A DNA stretch of 5,767 nucleotides from NCBI GenBank assembly GCA_026400305.1, contig JAPLPI010000165.1, positions 5,631 to 11,397 of the forward strand, read 5' to 3'. The translations under genes were made by a program, and so were the position numbers. The notes below the pieces were generated by a model. That model had not been told where the DNA came from. It did no database searches and saw only the letters and a list, made by a program, of their open reading frames with translations. Of the stretch, positions 1 through 5,767 are shown one piece after another. Source of the stretch: Alphaproteobacteria bacterium. GTDB lineage: Bacteria > Pseudomonadota > Alphaproteobacteria > Micropepsales > Micropepsaceae. Position 1 is the stretch's first letter, and each line of letters starts with the position of its first letter.

Positions 1-1241
1 TGCGCAGCTATGAGGCGCCCCTGGCACACGCCGCCGGCCTTAATCCCATTCCCAAGGTCTGGCTGGTCAACGCCAACGAGATCAATGCTTTTGTCACCTA
101 TGGCGATGGCGGCGAGAATATCTTCATCTTCGCCGGCATCCTGCTCTGGCTGAAGAAGCCCAACGAGCTGATAGGCGTGATGGCGCACGAGACCGGTCAC
201 ATCTCGGCTGGACATCTGTCGCGCGGACAGTACGGCATGAAGAAGGCCATGATCCCCATGCTGCTCTCGATGGTGGCGGGTGTAGGGGCGATGATCGCAG
301 GCGCCGGCGAAGTGGGCATGGCGATCATGGGCATCGGCCAGTCCTATGCCATGGCGCAGATGGCTGCCTTCACCCGGGTGCAGGAATCCACCGCCGACCA
401 GATCGCCGCCAAGCTGCTTCTGACCACGCACCAGTCGCCGATGGGCATGTACCAGACCTTCCAGCGCTTCGCGAATGAAGAGGCGATGAGCGCCTACAAG
501 CTGGACAAGTTCGCCGTCGATCATCCATCCGGCCAGGACCGCGTCTTCGACCTGAACGCCATGGTGGAATCCTCCCCCTATCGCGAAGTGCAGGATTCCC
601 CGGAAGTGATGCACACTTGGCAGATGATCCAGGCCAAGCTGGCAGGCTATGTGCTACCGGTGAAGGATGCGCTGATCCGCTATCCCGAAAGCGACCAGAG
701 CGAACCGGCGCGCTATGCCCGCACCATGATCTATATGCGCCAGCCCAACTTTCAGAAGGCGTTGGTGGCCGCGAACGGACTGATCGCTGAAGAGCCCAAC
801 AATCCCTATTTCTACGAAGTACGCGGCCAGATCTATATGAGCCTGACCAAGCCGGCGCTGGCCATCCCCGATTACCAGAAGGCGGTGCGGCTGCGCCCGC
901 GCGCGCCGCAGCTGCTGCTGGCGCTGGCCACCGCCCAGCTCGCCACCCAGGATCCGTCGCTGGCCGCGCCCGCGCTGCAGAACCTGAAGGCGGCGTCCTT
1001 GGTGGAGGATGACGACATCTTCACCTGGTACCAGACCGCCCAGGCCTATAGCACCTTGAACAACGAACCGATGGCGAACCTGGCCACCGCCGAGCTGTGG
1101 TACAATGCCGGCGACATGCGCAAGGCGATGGTGTTTGCCACCCGCGCCCGGGGCAAGCTGCCCCAGGGCACCTCGGACTGGCAGCGCGCCAATGACATTC
1201 TTGGCGCCGCCGCTCCCCTGGCGGCGCAGCAACGGGGCTGA
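1..1241 (+). CDS. BepA-like periplasmic M48 metalloprotease with TPR tail (5' end missing)
   Basis: Zinc metalloprotease of peptidase family M48, likely in the periplasm acting on misassembled outer-membrane proteins, as E. coli BepA does. The frame is open from base 3, giving 412 visible residues; the true start lies upstream. Seen: the NAF motif typical of M48 (visible residues 28-30), HETGH at 62-66 (bases 186-200) with the two zinc histidines and catalytic glutamate, a Met-rich hydrophobic stretch at about 80-115, and the third zinc ligand E128 in an ESTAD motif (bases 384-386). DHPSGQDR at 173-180 resembles the HPxxxxR region carrying the His switch of BepA. From about residue 235 to the end the chain reads as TPR helices (for example NPYFYEVRGQIYMSL). 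Spacing to the zinc ligands nearly equals BepA's, suggesting about 75 residues and the signal peptide are missing. The stop overlaps the DsbA-like start by one base (TGATG). Substrates are inferred. Confidence 0.93.
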   Translation, partial: RSYEAPLAHAAGLNPIPKVWLVNANEINAFVTYGDGGENIFIFAGILLWLKKPNELIGVMAHETGHISAGHLSRGQYGMKKAMIPMLLSMVAGVGAMIAGAGEVGMAIMGIGQSYAMAQMAAFTRVQESTADQIAAKLLLTTHQSPMGMYQTFQRFANEEAMSAYKLDKFAVDHPSGQDRVFDLNAMVESSPYREVQDSPEVMHTWQMIQAKLAGYVLPVKDALIRYPESDQSEPARYARTMIYMRQPNFQKALVAANGLIAEEPNNPYFYEVRGQIYMSLTKPALAIPDYQKAVRLRPRAPQLLLALATAQLATQDPSLAAPALQNLKAASLVEDDDIFTWYQTAQAYSTLNNEPMANLATAELWYNAGDMRKAMVFATRARGKLPQGTSDWQRANDILGAAAPLAAQQRG

Positions 1242-1990
1242 TGAACATGCGTGTTTTCGTGATTACCCTGGCAGGCGCCATCAGCGGCGCGGCGCTGGCT
1301 GTGGCCATCATCGTGACCATGTCGGCGAACGGCCTGATGCCGATCAACGACCGCCAGATGCAGACCTACCTAATGACGCATCCCGAACTGGCGCCGGCCA
1401 TGATGGGCCAGGCCCAGATGCTGGACGAGCGCAAACAGAAGCTGGCGCAGCAAGACGCCATCAAGAAGATCGGCCATGCCGCATTCTTCGATCCGGCCAT
1501 CGCCTTTGTCACCGGCCCCGCCGACGCCAAATCCACCTTGGTGGAGTTCTATGATTACGACTGCCCCTATTGCCGCGCCTCGCTGCGAGCGGTGAAGAAA
1601 TATTACGAGGCGCACAAGAATGACACCCGCTTCTCCTTCATCGAATTCCCCATCAAGCAGCTGCATGGCGAAAGCGCCATGCAGGCCGCGCGCGCCTCGC
1701 TGGCGGCAAGGCGCCAAGCTGCCCATTACATGGACTTCCATTTCGCATTGCTGGGCCAGGAAGATGCCATCACCGAGCCGATGGTTTTCGTGGAAGCGCA
1801 GAAGGCCGGCATGGATCTGAGCAAGCTGAAGGCCGACATGGCCGATCCGGCGATCGAAAAATCGCTGCAGGCATCCATCGCGCTGGCGCACAAGGTCGGC
1901 GTGGACGGCACGCCCACCTTTGTCCTGAACGGGAAATTCCATCCCGGCGCGCTGGACGAGGAAACACTGGCCGACGAGATGAAGAGCTAG
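1241..1990 (+). CDS. Membrane-anchored DsbA/ScsC-like thiol-disulfide oxidoreductase
   Basis: Thioredoxin-fold protein of the DsbA family that should make or reshuffle disulfides in the periplasm. Seen in 249 residues: an N-terminal hydrophobic helix at about 5-27 (signal peptide or anchor; no clear cleavage site), a charged helical segment at about 36-76 containing YLMTHPELAPAMM, then the thioredoxin-like domain with FYDYDCPYC (C108 and C111, codons 1562-1573) and a TP cis-proline motif at T224-P225 (GVDGTPTFVLNG). The helical segment resembles the N-terminal region of ScsC proteins, which drives trimerisation in some relatives; that makes an isomerase or reductase role as likely as an oxidase role. 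Start: ATG at 1241 overlaps the protease stop (TGATG); a second ATG at 1247 is possible, and neither has a strong Shine-Dalgarno, so translation is probably coupled. The protease and this gene likely form one transcript. Confidence 0.92.
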   Translation: MNMRVFVITLAGAISGAALAVAIIVTMSANGLMPINDRQMQTYLMTHPELAPAMMGQAQMLDERKQKLAQQDAIKKIGHAAFFDPAIAFVTGPADAKSTLVEFYDYDCPYCRASLRAVKKYYEAHKNDTRFSFIEFPIKQLHGESAMQAARASLAARRQAAHYMDFHFALLGQEDAITEPMVFVEAQKAGMDLSKLKADMADPAIEKSLQASIALAHKVGVDGTPTFVLNGKFHPGALDEETLADEMKS

Positions 1991-2035
1991 CGCAAAAGAA
2001 ATTCTGCCCTTGCCAGTAAGGCACGGACGGCATCT

Positions 2036-2224
2036 TCAATCAAAAAAACAGTAAGCGTTAACCGGCGGCGATGTCTTCGACACCTTGCCGTCTTCGATAC
2101 GGCCTTCATTGCGCAGCGCACGGCCTTCGGCGGCCTTCTGCTGACCTTCAGCGGTCTTGCTGTGCTCGTTGGCTTCTTTCTTGATGAAGCCGGCGGCTTC
2201 CTTGATCTGGCCTTTGACGCTCAC
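2036..2224 (-). CDS. CsbD-like small stress-response protein
   Basis: Small, charged protein of the CsbD family, associated with general stress responses in many bacteria; its biochemical role is unknown. The 62-residue product begins MSVKGQIKEAAGFIKKE and contains GQQKAAEGRALRNEGRIEDGK at about 28-47, the Lys/Glu/Ala/Gly helical pattern of the family; it has no signal peptide or membrane helix. The longest open frame starts at a TTG at 2236, but GTG at 2224 is preferred: GGAG sits six bases before it, partly inside the longer frame, and the shorter N-terminus fits the family. The last residues (about 51-62, TSPPVNAYCFFD) lie outside the recognisable domain and are partly encoded by a run of seven A on the plus strand. 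It lies 93 bases downstream of the TRIC gene and converges on the DsbA-like gene with a 45-base gap. Stress control is inferred from the family only. Confidence 0.82.
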   Translation of the reverse strand: MSVKGQIKEAAGFIKKEANEHSKTAEGQQKAAEGRALRNEGRIEDGKVSKTSPPVNAYCFFD

Positions 2225-2230
2225 GAGAAA

Positions 2231-2234
2231 CTCC
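2231..2234 (-). promoter_or_regulatory. Shine-Dalgarno GGAG that fixes the csbD start
   Basis: On the minus strand GGAG is followed by TTTCTC and then GTG, a six-base spacing to the GTG at 2224. The competing TTG start at 2236 overlaps this element and has no purine-rich site at a suitable distance of its own, so the GTG is the better start. Confidence 0.65.
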
Positions 2235-2240
2235 AATGCG

Positions 2241-2267
2241 GTGATTTTCGACTGATGTGAAAATCAC
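2241..2267. promoter_or_regulatory. 27-base perfect dyad upstream of csbD (operator or leader hairpin)
   Basis: GTGATTTTC at 2241-2249 is the exact reverse complement of GAAAATCAC at 2259-2267, with a nine-base centre. The near arm ends six bases before the csbD ribosome binding site and 16 bases before the GTG codon. It is A+T-rich against GC-rich surroundings. No T-run follows on either strand, so a terminator is unlikely. It could bind a dimeric regulator or fold as a stem next to the ribosome binding site in the csbD leader; the sequence does not decide which. No regulator is recognised from the site. Confidence 0.5.
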
Positions 2268-2317
2268 TGCGCTTGCGGTTGGTTCCTCCTGTCACGCCTG
2301 CGCGTTCCGTGGGTACG

Positions 2318-2935
2318 CTATCGTTCCGGCATACGGGTGACGGGCAAGGTGATTGTCCAGCGGATCGCGGCCAGCCGGATCAATGCAATCGTCGCCATGC
2401 CCGCGACACTGGCAATTTCGGTGGAGACACCCAGCGCGCCCAGGCAGAAATACAACGCCACGCCCGCCACGCAGCAGGTCACGTATAATTCGGACCGGCG
2501 GAACACCAGCGGGATTTCAGCGACCAGTACATCGCGGATAAGGCCGCCCGCACAGCCGGTGATCGCGCCCATGATGGTGGCGGCGAACGGCGCCAGCCCG
2601 CCGGCCTCCGCGATCCGGGCGCCGGCAATGCTAAAAAAGGCGAGGCCCAGCGCGTCCGCATACTGCAGGGCCTTGTCGGGCGGTGGAAACTTGCGCACCC
2701 AGAGCCAGGTCACCACTGCGGCAAAGGCCGACACTTCGATGAACCAGGGCGAGGAAATCCAAAAGATCGGATAGCGGTTCATCAGCACGTCGCGCAAGGT
2801 GCCACCACCCGTCGCGGTGATGATGGCCAGCACCAGCACACCGATGGGATCCAGCGAACGGCGCACCGCCGCCAGCGCGCCGGAAGCCGCGAACACCGCA
2901 ACTCCGATCAGGGTGAAGAGTTGAACCAGGCTCAA
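2318..2935 (-). CDS. TRIC/UPF0126 family seven-helix membrane protein (putative cation channel)
   Basis: Integral inner-membrane protein of 205 residues, of the family named UPF0126, 'glycine transporter' or trimeric intracellular cation channel (TRIC). Bacterial members studied structurally form trimers with a pore in each subunit and conduct monovalent cations; the physiological role in bacteria is unclear. Seen: two halves with the same signature, [14 protein letters not shown] at 43-56 and [14 protein letters not shown] at 129-142, each after helices, plus FAASGALAA at 15-23 and further hydrophobic segments at about 62-80, 95-108, 150-170 and 175-191. Length is normal for the family. The start is TTG at 2935, overlapping the TGA of thiSG (TTGA, four bases); no clear Shine-Dalgarno precedes it, so translation likely depends on the upstream gene. 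Stop is TAG at 2320-2318. Any link with thiamine synthesis rests only on this overlap. Confidence 0.9.
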   Translation of the reverse strand: MSLVQLFTLIGVAVFAASGALAAVRRSLDPIGVLVLAIITATGGGTLRDVLMNRYPIFWISSPWFIEVSAFAAVVTWLWVRKFPPPDKALQYADALGLAFFSIAGARIAEAGGLAPFAATIMGAITGCAGGLIRDVLVAEIPLVFRRSELYVTCCVAGVALYFCLGALGVSTEIASVAGMATIALIRLAAIRWTITLPVTRMPER

Positions 2936-3930
2936 ATCAGGCCCGACAGTGGGCTGGAGGGATCGGCATAGGCCTTCTTCGGCATACGCCCAGCCAGCCA
3001 GGCCATGCGGCCGGCTTGCACCGCCAGCTTCATGGCGCCCGCCATCTTCACAGGATCGCGGGCATGGGCGATGGCCGTATTGGTCAGGACCGCATCACAG
3101 CCCAGCTCCATCGCCACGGCCGCGTCCGACGCCGTACCGATGCCGGCATCCACCACGATCGGAACCTTAGCGTCCTCGATGATCATGCGGATGTTCACGG
3201 TCGCCTGCATGCCCATACCCGAACCGATGGGCGCGGCCAGCGGCATGATCGCCACCGCGCCGACATCTTCCAGCCGCTTGGCCATCAACGGATCGTCGCT
3301 GCAATAGACCATCACCTGGAAACCGTCCTTGGCCAGCATCTCGGTCGCGCGCAGGGTTTCGATCATGTCGGGATAAAGCAGCTTCTTCTCGCCCAGCACT
3401 TCCAGCTTCACCAAAGTCCAGCCGCCCACCTCGCGCGCGAGGCGCAAGGTGCGCACCGCATCCTCGCCGGTGAAGCAACCCGCCGTGTTGGGCAGGTACT
3501 GCACTTTCTTGGGATCGATGAAATCCACCAGCATGGGCTGGCTGCGATCGGTCAGGTTCACGCGGCGCACCGCCACGGTGACGATCTCGGCGCCCGACGC
3601 CTCCAGCGCCGCGGCGTTCATCGCATAATCCTTGTACTTGCCGGTGCCGATGATCAGGCGCGACTGGAAGGTCTTGCTGGCGATGACCAGCGGCTTGTCT
3701 TCGCGCGGCACTTCCACCGGCGCATTGCCGCCGCCGATGAAATGCACGATCTCCAGCTTGTCACCATGGGCGACGGCGACATTCGCATAGGTCGAACGCG
3801 GCAGGATCTCCAGATTGCGCTCGACTGCGATCTTGGCGGGATCGAGGCCCAGGCCTTCCAAAAGCTCGCGCACGCTGGTCGGCGCGTCCAGCCGCTTTGT
3901 CTCGCCATTTAGGGTGATTTCAACGCTCAT
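2932..3930 (-). CDS. thiSG: Fused sulfur carrier ThiS - thiazole synthase ThiG
   Basis: Makes the thiazole phosphate half of thiamine in the cytoplasm: ThiG condenses 1-deoxy-xylulose 5-phosphate and dehydroglycine with sulfur delivered by the ThiS C-terminal thiocarboxylate. The 332-residue frame is unbroken. Residues 1-68 are a complete ThiS ubiquitin-like domain ([10 protein letters not shown] to IVHFIGGG); residues from about 80 are a full ThiG TIM barrel with [21 protein letters not shown] (K175, the likely Schiff-base lysine, and E177), [11 protein letters not shown] for phosphate binding, and [11 protein letters not shown] (D261). The K175-to-D261 spacing of 86 equals K96-to-D182 in B. 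subtilis ThiG. The carrier Gly-Gly is internal, followed by NAPVEV, which is odd for a protein that works through a free C-terminal glycine. Start ATG at 3930 has a weak AAAGG ten bases upstream. No thiC, thiO or thiE lies beside it and no TPP riboswitch fits upstream. Its stop overlaps the TRIC gene start. Confidence 0.95.
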   Translation of the reverse strand: MSVEITLNGETKRLDAPTSVRELLEGLGLDPAKIAVERNLEILPRSTYANVAVAHGDKLEIVHFIGGGNAPVEVPREDKPLVIASKTFQSRLIIGTGKYKDYAMNAAALEASGAEIVTVAVRRVNLTDRSQPMLVDFIDPKKVQYLPNTAGCFTGEDAVRTLRLAREVGGWTLVKLEVLGEKKLLYPDMIETLRATEMLAKDGFQVMVYCSDDPLMAKRLEDVGAVAIMPLAAPIGSGMGMQATVNIRMIIEDAKVPIVVDAGIGTASDAAVAMELGCDAVLTNTAIAHARDPVKMAGAMKLAVQAGRMAWLAGRMPKKAYADPSSPLSGLI

Positions 3931-4010
3931 ATAAGCTGTACCTTTAAAGATTTCCGTATCCGCCGCGATGCGATTATAAGACTTGAATCATCTTAGCCCA
4001 CGGGAAGTCT
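3931..4010. promoter_or_regulatory. Divergent thiSG / aroQ promoter region
   Basis: This 80-base gap separates divergent thiSG and aroQ and is the A+T-richest short stretch nearby. Its core is TTATAA at 3974-3979. Read on the minus strand, bases 3978-3973 give an exact TATAAT -10 match for thiSG, with only a weak -35 candidate (TGGGCT at 4000-3995) and a leader of about 35 bases. Read on the plus strand, TATAAG at 3975-3980 could serve aroQ, also without a good -35. CTTTAAAG at 3942-3949 is a perfect palindrome overlapping the thiSG ribosome site AAAGG. For aroQ, GGGAAG at 4002-4007 is the likely ribosome binding site. Divergent promoters must lie here or within the neighbouring genes; the exact boxes are uncertain. 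Confidence 0.4.
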
Positions 4011-4481
4011 ATGGCAAAAAAACACAAACAATCCAAGACTTTACCGATCTATATCCTCAACGGCCCCAACCTCAATCTGCTGGGGACGCGCGAACCGGAG
4101 GTCTATGGCTACACCACCCTGGCCCAGGTCGAACAGATGTGCGCCAAGCAGGCGGCGTCCCACGGGCTTGCCATCTCCTTCCGCCAGTCCAACCACGAAG
4201 GCGAAATCGTGGAGCAGATCCAGGAAGCGCGCACCGGCGGCTGCGCCGTCATCATCAATCCGGCCGGGTACGGACACACGTCGATTGCCATCCTCGACAG
4301 CATCCAGATGCTGAAGGTGCCGGTGATCGAAGTGCACCTGTCCAACATTCATCGCCGCGAGCCCTATCGCAACCATTCCTACGTCTCCAAGGCCGCCACC
4401 GGCATCGTGATGGGCCTGGGCGCGCAAGGCTATCTGCGTGCCATCGACGCCGTCGCCGAAATTCTCAAGGTGAAGAAATGA
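4011..4481 (+). CDS. aroQ: Type II 3-dehydroquinate dehydratase
   Basis: Cytoplasmic enzyme of the shikimate pathway that converts 3-dehydroquinate to 3-dehydroshikimate by the type II route. The 156 residues match the family length, with about ten extra Lys-rich residues at the N-terminus. Seen: ILNGPNLNLLGTREPEVYG (residues 15-33) with R27 and the catalytic tyrosine Y32 in the flexible lid; NHEGE at 61-65; NPAGYGHTS at 83-91 with N83 and H89; EVHLSNIHRREPYRNHSYVS at 107-126 with H109 as the general acid and the following arginines. The usual family motif is NPAxYTHTS, so G88 replaces the common threonine. ATG at 4011 is preceded by GGGAAG; the first codons are A-rich, which favours initiation. 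The stop overlaps accB (ATGA). The aroQ-accB-accC order is common in alphaproteobacteria. Confidence 0.97.
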   Translation: MAKKHKQSKTLPIYILNGPNLNLLGTREPEVYGYTTLAQVEQMCAKQAASHGLAISFRQSNHEGEIVEQIQEARTGGCAVIINPAGYGHTSIAILDSIQMLKVPVIEVHLSNIHRREPYRNHSYVSKAATGIVMGLGAQGYLRAIDAVAEILKVKK

Positions 4482-4963
4482 AATCCAAGAAGAAGCCCGC
4501 GCCAGCGGCCCCGGCCAAGTCCAAGTCTGGCATCGATGCCGAGGCCGTGCGCGACCTGGCCAGGCTGCTCAAGGAAACCGGCCTCACCGAGATCGAGATC
4601 GAGCACAAGGGTGCGCGTATCCGCGTCTCGCGCGGTGGGGGCGTTGCCATTGCCGCGGCCGCCCCGGCACCCGCACCCGCGACATCCGCGCCTGCCCCGT
4701 CGGCGGCACCGGCTGCGTCCGGTCCCGTGGCCGGCGCCGTGCCCTCACCCATGGTGGGCACCGTTTATCTGTCGCCGGAACCGGGCAAGCCGCCCTTCAT
4801 CAGCGTCGGCAAGAGCGTCAAGGAAGGCGACACACTGTTCATCATGGAAGCGATGAAGACCATGAACGCCATCACCGCACCCAAGGGCGGCACGGTGCGT
4901 GAGATCATCGTCGCGGACGGCACGCCCGTCGAATTCGGCCAGACCCTCTGCGTCATTGCCTGA
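4478..4963 (+). CDS. accB: Biotin carboxyl carrier protein of acetyl-CoA carboxylase
   Basis: Carries biotin between biotin carboxylase (AccC) and the carboxyltransferase (AccAD) in acetyl-CoA carboxylase, which makes malonyl-CoA for fatty-acid synthesis. The 161 residues show a Lys/Pro/Ala-rich start (1-17), a helical N-terminal region at about 18-52 ([21 protein letters not shown]), a mobile Ala/Pro linker at about 57-88, and the biotinyl domain at about 89-161. The biotin site is EAMKTMN with K127 (codon 4856-4858). The segment [14 protein letters not shown] at 98-111 corresponds to the protruding thumb of AccB-type carriers, which separates it from lipoyl or oxaloacetate decarboxylase domains. 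ATG at 4478 overlaps the aroQ stop (ATGA) and has AAGGTGA at 4467-4473 as ribosome site. It overlaps accC by one base (TGATG). Confidence 0.97.
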   Translation: MKSKKKPAPAAPAKSKSGIDAEAVRDLARLLKETGLTEIEIEHKGARIRVSRGGGVAIAAAAPAPAPATSAPAPSAAPAASGPVAGAVPSPMVGTVYLSPEPGKPPFISVGKSVKEGDTLFIMEAMKTMNAITAPKGGTVREIIVADGTPVEFGQTLCVIA

Positions 4964-5767
4964 TGTTTGAAAAAATTCTCATCGCCAATCGCGGCGAAAT
5001 CGCCCTTCGCGTCATCCGCGCCTGCAAGGAGATGGGCATCTCCACCGTGGCCATTCATTCCACGGCCGACAGCGATGCGATGCACGTCAAGCTGGCCGAT
5101 GAGAGCGTCTGCGTCGGTCCGCCCGCCGCGGCCCAGTCCTATCTCAACATCCCCTCCATCATCGCCGCCTGCGAAATCACCGGCGCCGAAGCCATCCATC
5201 CCGGTTACGGCTTTTTGTCCGAGAACGCCAAGTTCGCCGACATCGTCAAGGAACATGGCCTGACCTTCATCGGGCCCACGCCCGAACATATCCGCATGAT
5301 GGGCGACAAGATCACCGCCAAGCAGACGGTGAAGGAACTGGGCATCCCCACCGTGCCGGGCTCGGACGGCGAGGTTTCCGATGCCGATGCGGCGCGCGTG
5401 GCCGAGGAGATCGGCTATCCGGTGCTGATCAAGGCCACCGCCGGCGGCGGCGGCCGCGGCATGAAGGTGGCGCAGAATGCCGGCGAATTGTCCTTCGCCC
5501 TCTCCCTGGCCCGTACCGAAGCCAAGGCCGCCTTCGGCAACGACACGGTTTACATGGAGAAGTATCTCCAGAGGCCCCGCCATATCGAAATCCAGATCCT
5601 GGCCGACAGTCACGGCCATGTCGTGCATCTGGGCGAGCGCGACTGCTCGCTGCAACGCCGCCACCAGAAGGTCTGGGAAGAAGCCGGCAGCCCGGCCCTG
5701 AACGCCCAGGAACGCGACGATATCGGCGAGCTCTGCACCAGAGCACTCAAGAAGCTGGGCTATCTGG
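4963..5767 (+). CDS. accC: Biotin carboxylase subunit of acetyl-CoA carboxylase (3' end missing)
   Basis: Carboxylates the biotin of AccB using ATP and bicarbonate. The window holds the first 268 residues, about 60 percent of the usual length near 450. Seen: the N-terminal biotin carboxylase domain opening [34 protein letters not shown] at 76-88, the ATP-grasp region with MGDK (K116), [13 protein letters not shown] at 156-168 with K157 in the glycine-rich loop, [16 protein letters not shown] at 198-213, and [12 protein letters not shown] at 225-236 whose K236 matches E. coli K238. The later catalytic glutamates and arginine fall beyond the window. ATG at 4963 overlaps the accB stop (TGATG) with no good Shine-Dalgarno, suggesting coupled translation that balances the two subunits. 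[12 protein letters not shown] at 236-247 resembles alphaproteobacterial AccC rather than the E. coli form. The sequence looks intact, with no sign of decay. Confidence 0.97.
   Translation, partial: MFEKILIANRGEIALRVIRACKEMGISTVAIHSTADSDAMHVKLADESVCVGPPAAAQSYLNIPSIIAACEITGAEAIHPGYGFLSENAKFADIVKEHGLTFIGPTPEHIRMMGDKITAKQTVKELGIPTVPGSDGEVSDADAARVAEEIGYPVLIKATAGGGGRGMKVAQNAGELSFALSLARTEAKAAFGNDTVYMEKYLQRPRHIEIQILADSHGHVVHLGERDCSLQRRHQKVWEEAGSPALNAQERDDIGELCTRALKKLGYL

Noticed and set aside
1370..1942. 190-residue minus-strand open frame opposite the DsbA-like gene
   Set aside because: Antisense of a clear thioredoxin-fold gene with CPYC and cis-Pro motifs; no domain or ribosome site of its own.
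1991..2035. Possible bidirectional terminator between the convergent DsbA-like and csbD genes
   Set aside because: Only a four-base stem (CCTT/AAGG or TGCC/GGCA) is visible, without a T-run after it on either strand. The A-run at 2042-2048 lies inside the csbD coding sequence and is on the wrong side for a minus-strand terminator.
2290..2317. Terminator after the TRIC gene
   Set aside because: A GCGT/ACGC four-base pairing just after the stop is too short and has no T-run; transcription may continue into csbD.
2282..2327. Three GGAAC motifs on the minus strand upstream of csbD (2286-2282, 2308-2304, 2327-2323) as possible EcfG stress promoters
   Set aside because: GGAAC is the -35 of the alphaproteobacterial general stress sigma factor, and csbD would suit that regulon, but none has a CGTT-like -10 at 16-18 bases. 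At the nearest, 16 bases lead to GATT, which matches poorly.
3016..3912. 298-residue plus-strand open frame opposite thiSG
   Set aside because: It is rich in His, Arg and Gln in the way antisense frames of GC-rich genes are, shows no recognisable domain, and lies wholly opposite a gene with an intact active site.
3983..4477. Apparent 165-residue N-terminal extension of accB
   Set aside because: The accB frame happens to stay open upstream through aroQ. The extension has no biotin-carrier features, while the aroQ frame is a complete enzyme and ATG 4478 has AAGGTGA before it.
4765..5664. 299-residue minus-strand open frame opposite accB and accC
   Set aside because: It spans two well-supported genes on the other strand and has a low-complexity Gly/His/Asp composition without motifs; it is a codon-bias artefact.

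Overview
The window is GC-rich, almost wholly coding, and looks like chromosomal DNA of an alphaproteobacterium. The best evidence is the aroQ-accB-accC order, the alphaproteobacterial character of the ThiG, AccB and AccC proteins, and a ThiS-ThiG fusion. Species cannot be fixed; no mobile element, tRNA, rRNA or CRISPR array is visible, and it reads as housekeeping sequence rather than an accessory island.

Layout. (1) Positions 1-1990, plus strand: the 3' part of a BepA-like M48 metalloprotease with a TPR tail, followed with a 1-base overlap by a membrane-anchored DsbA/ScsC-like thiol-disulfide protein. Both should act in the periplasm, in envelope protein quality control. (2) Positions 2036-3930, minus strand: in transcription order a ThiS-ThiG fusion (thiamine thiazole synthesis), a TRIC/UPF0126 seven-helix membrane protein whose TTG start overlaps the thiSG stop, and, 93 bases further on, a small CsbD-like stress protein. 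A 27-base perfect dyad (9-base arms, 9-base centre) lies just upstream of the csbD ribosome binding site. (3) Positions 4011-5767, plus strand: aroQ (type II dehydroquinase), accB (biotin carboxyl carrier protein) and accC (biotin carboxylase, cut by the window end), joined by ATGA and TGATG overlaps. They form one operon linking the shikimate pathway to the first step of fatty-acid synthesis.

The 80-base divergent gap between thiSG and aroQ holds an A+T-rich patch with a TTATAA core that could serve as a -10 element on either strand; it has no TPP riboswitch. The convergent gap between the DsbA-like gene and csbD is only 45 bases and shows no convincing terminator.

Nothing here is a clearly new system. 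The points most worth a second look are the ThiS-ThiG fusion, in which the sulfur-carrier glycine is buried inside the chain; the BepA-like/ScsC-like pair; the dyad in front of csbD; and the csbD start, which the ribosome binding site places four codons inside the longest reading frame.
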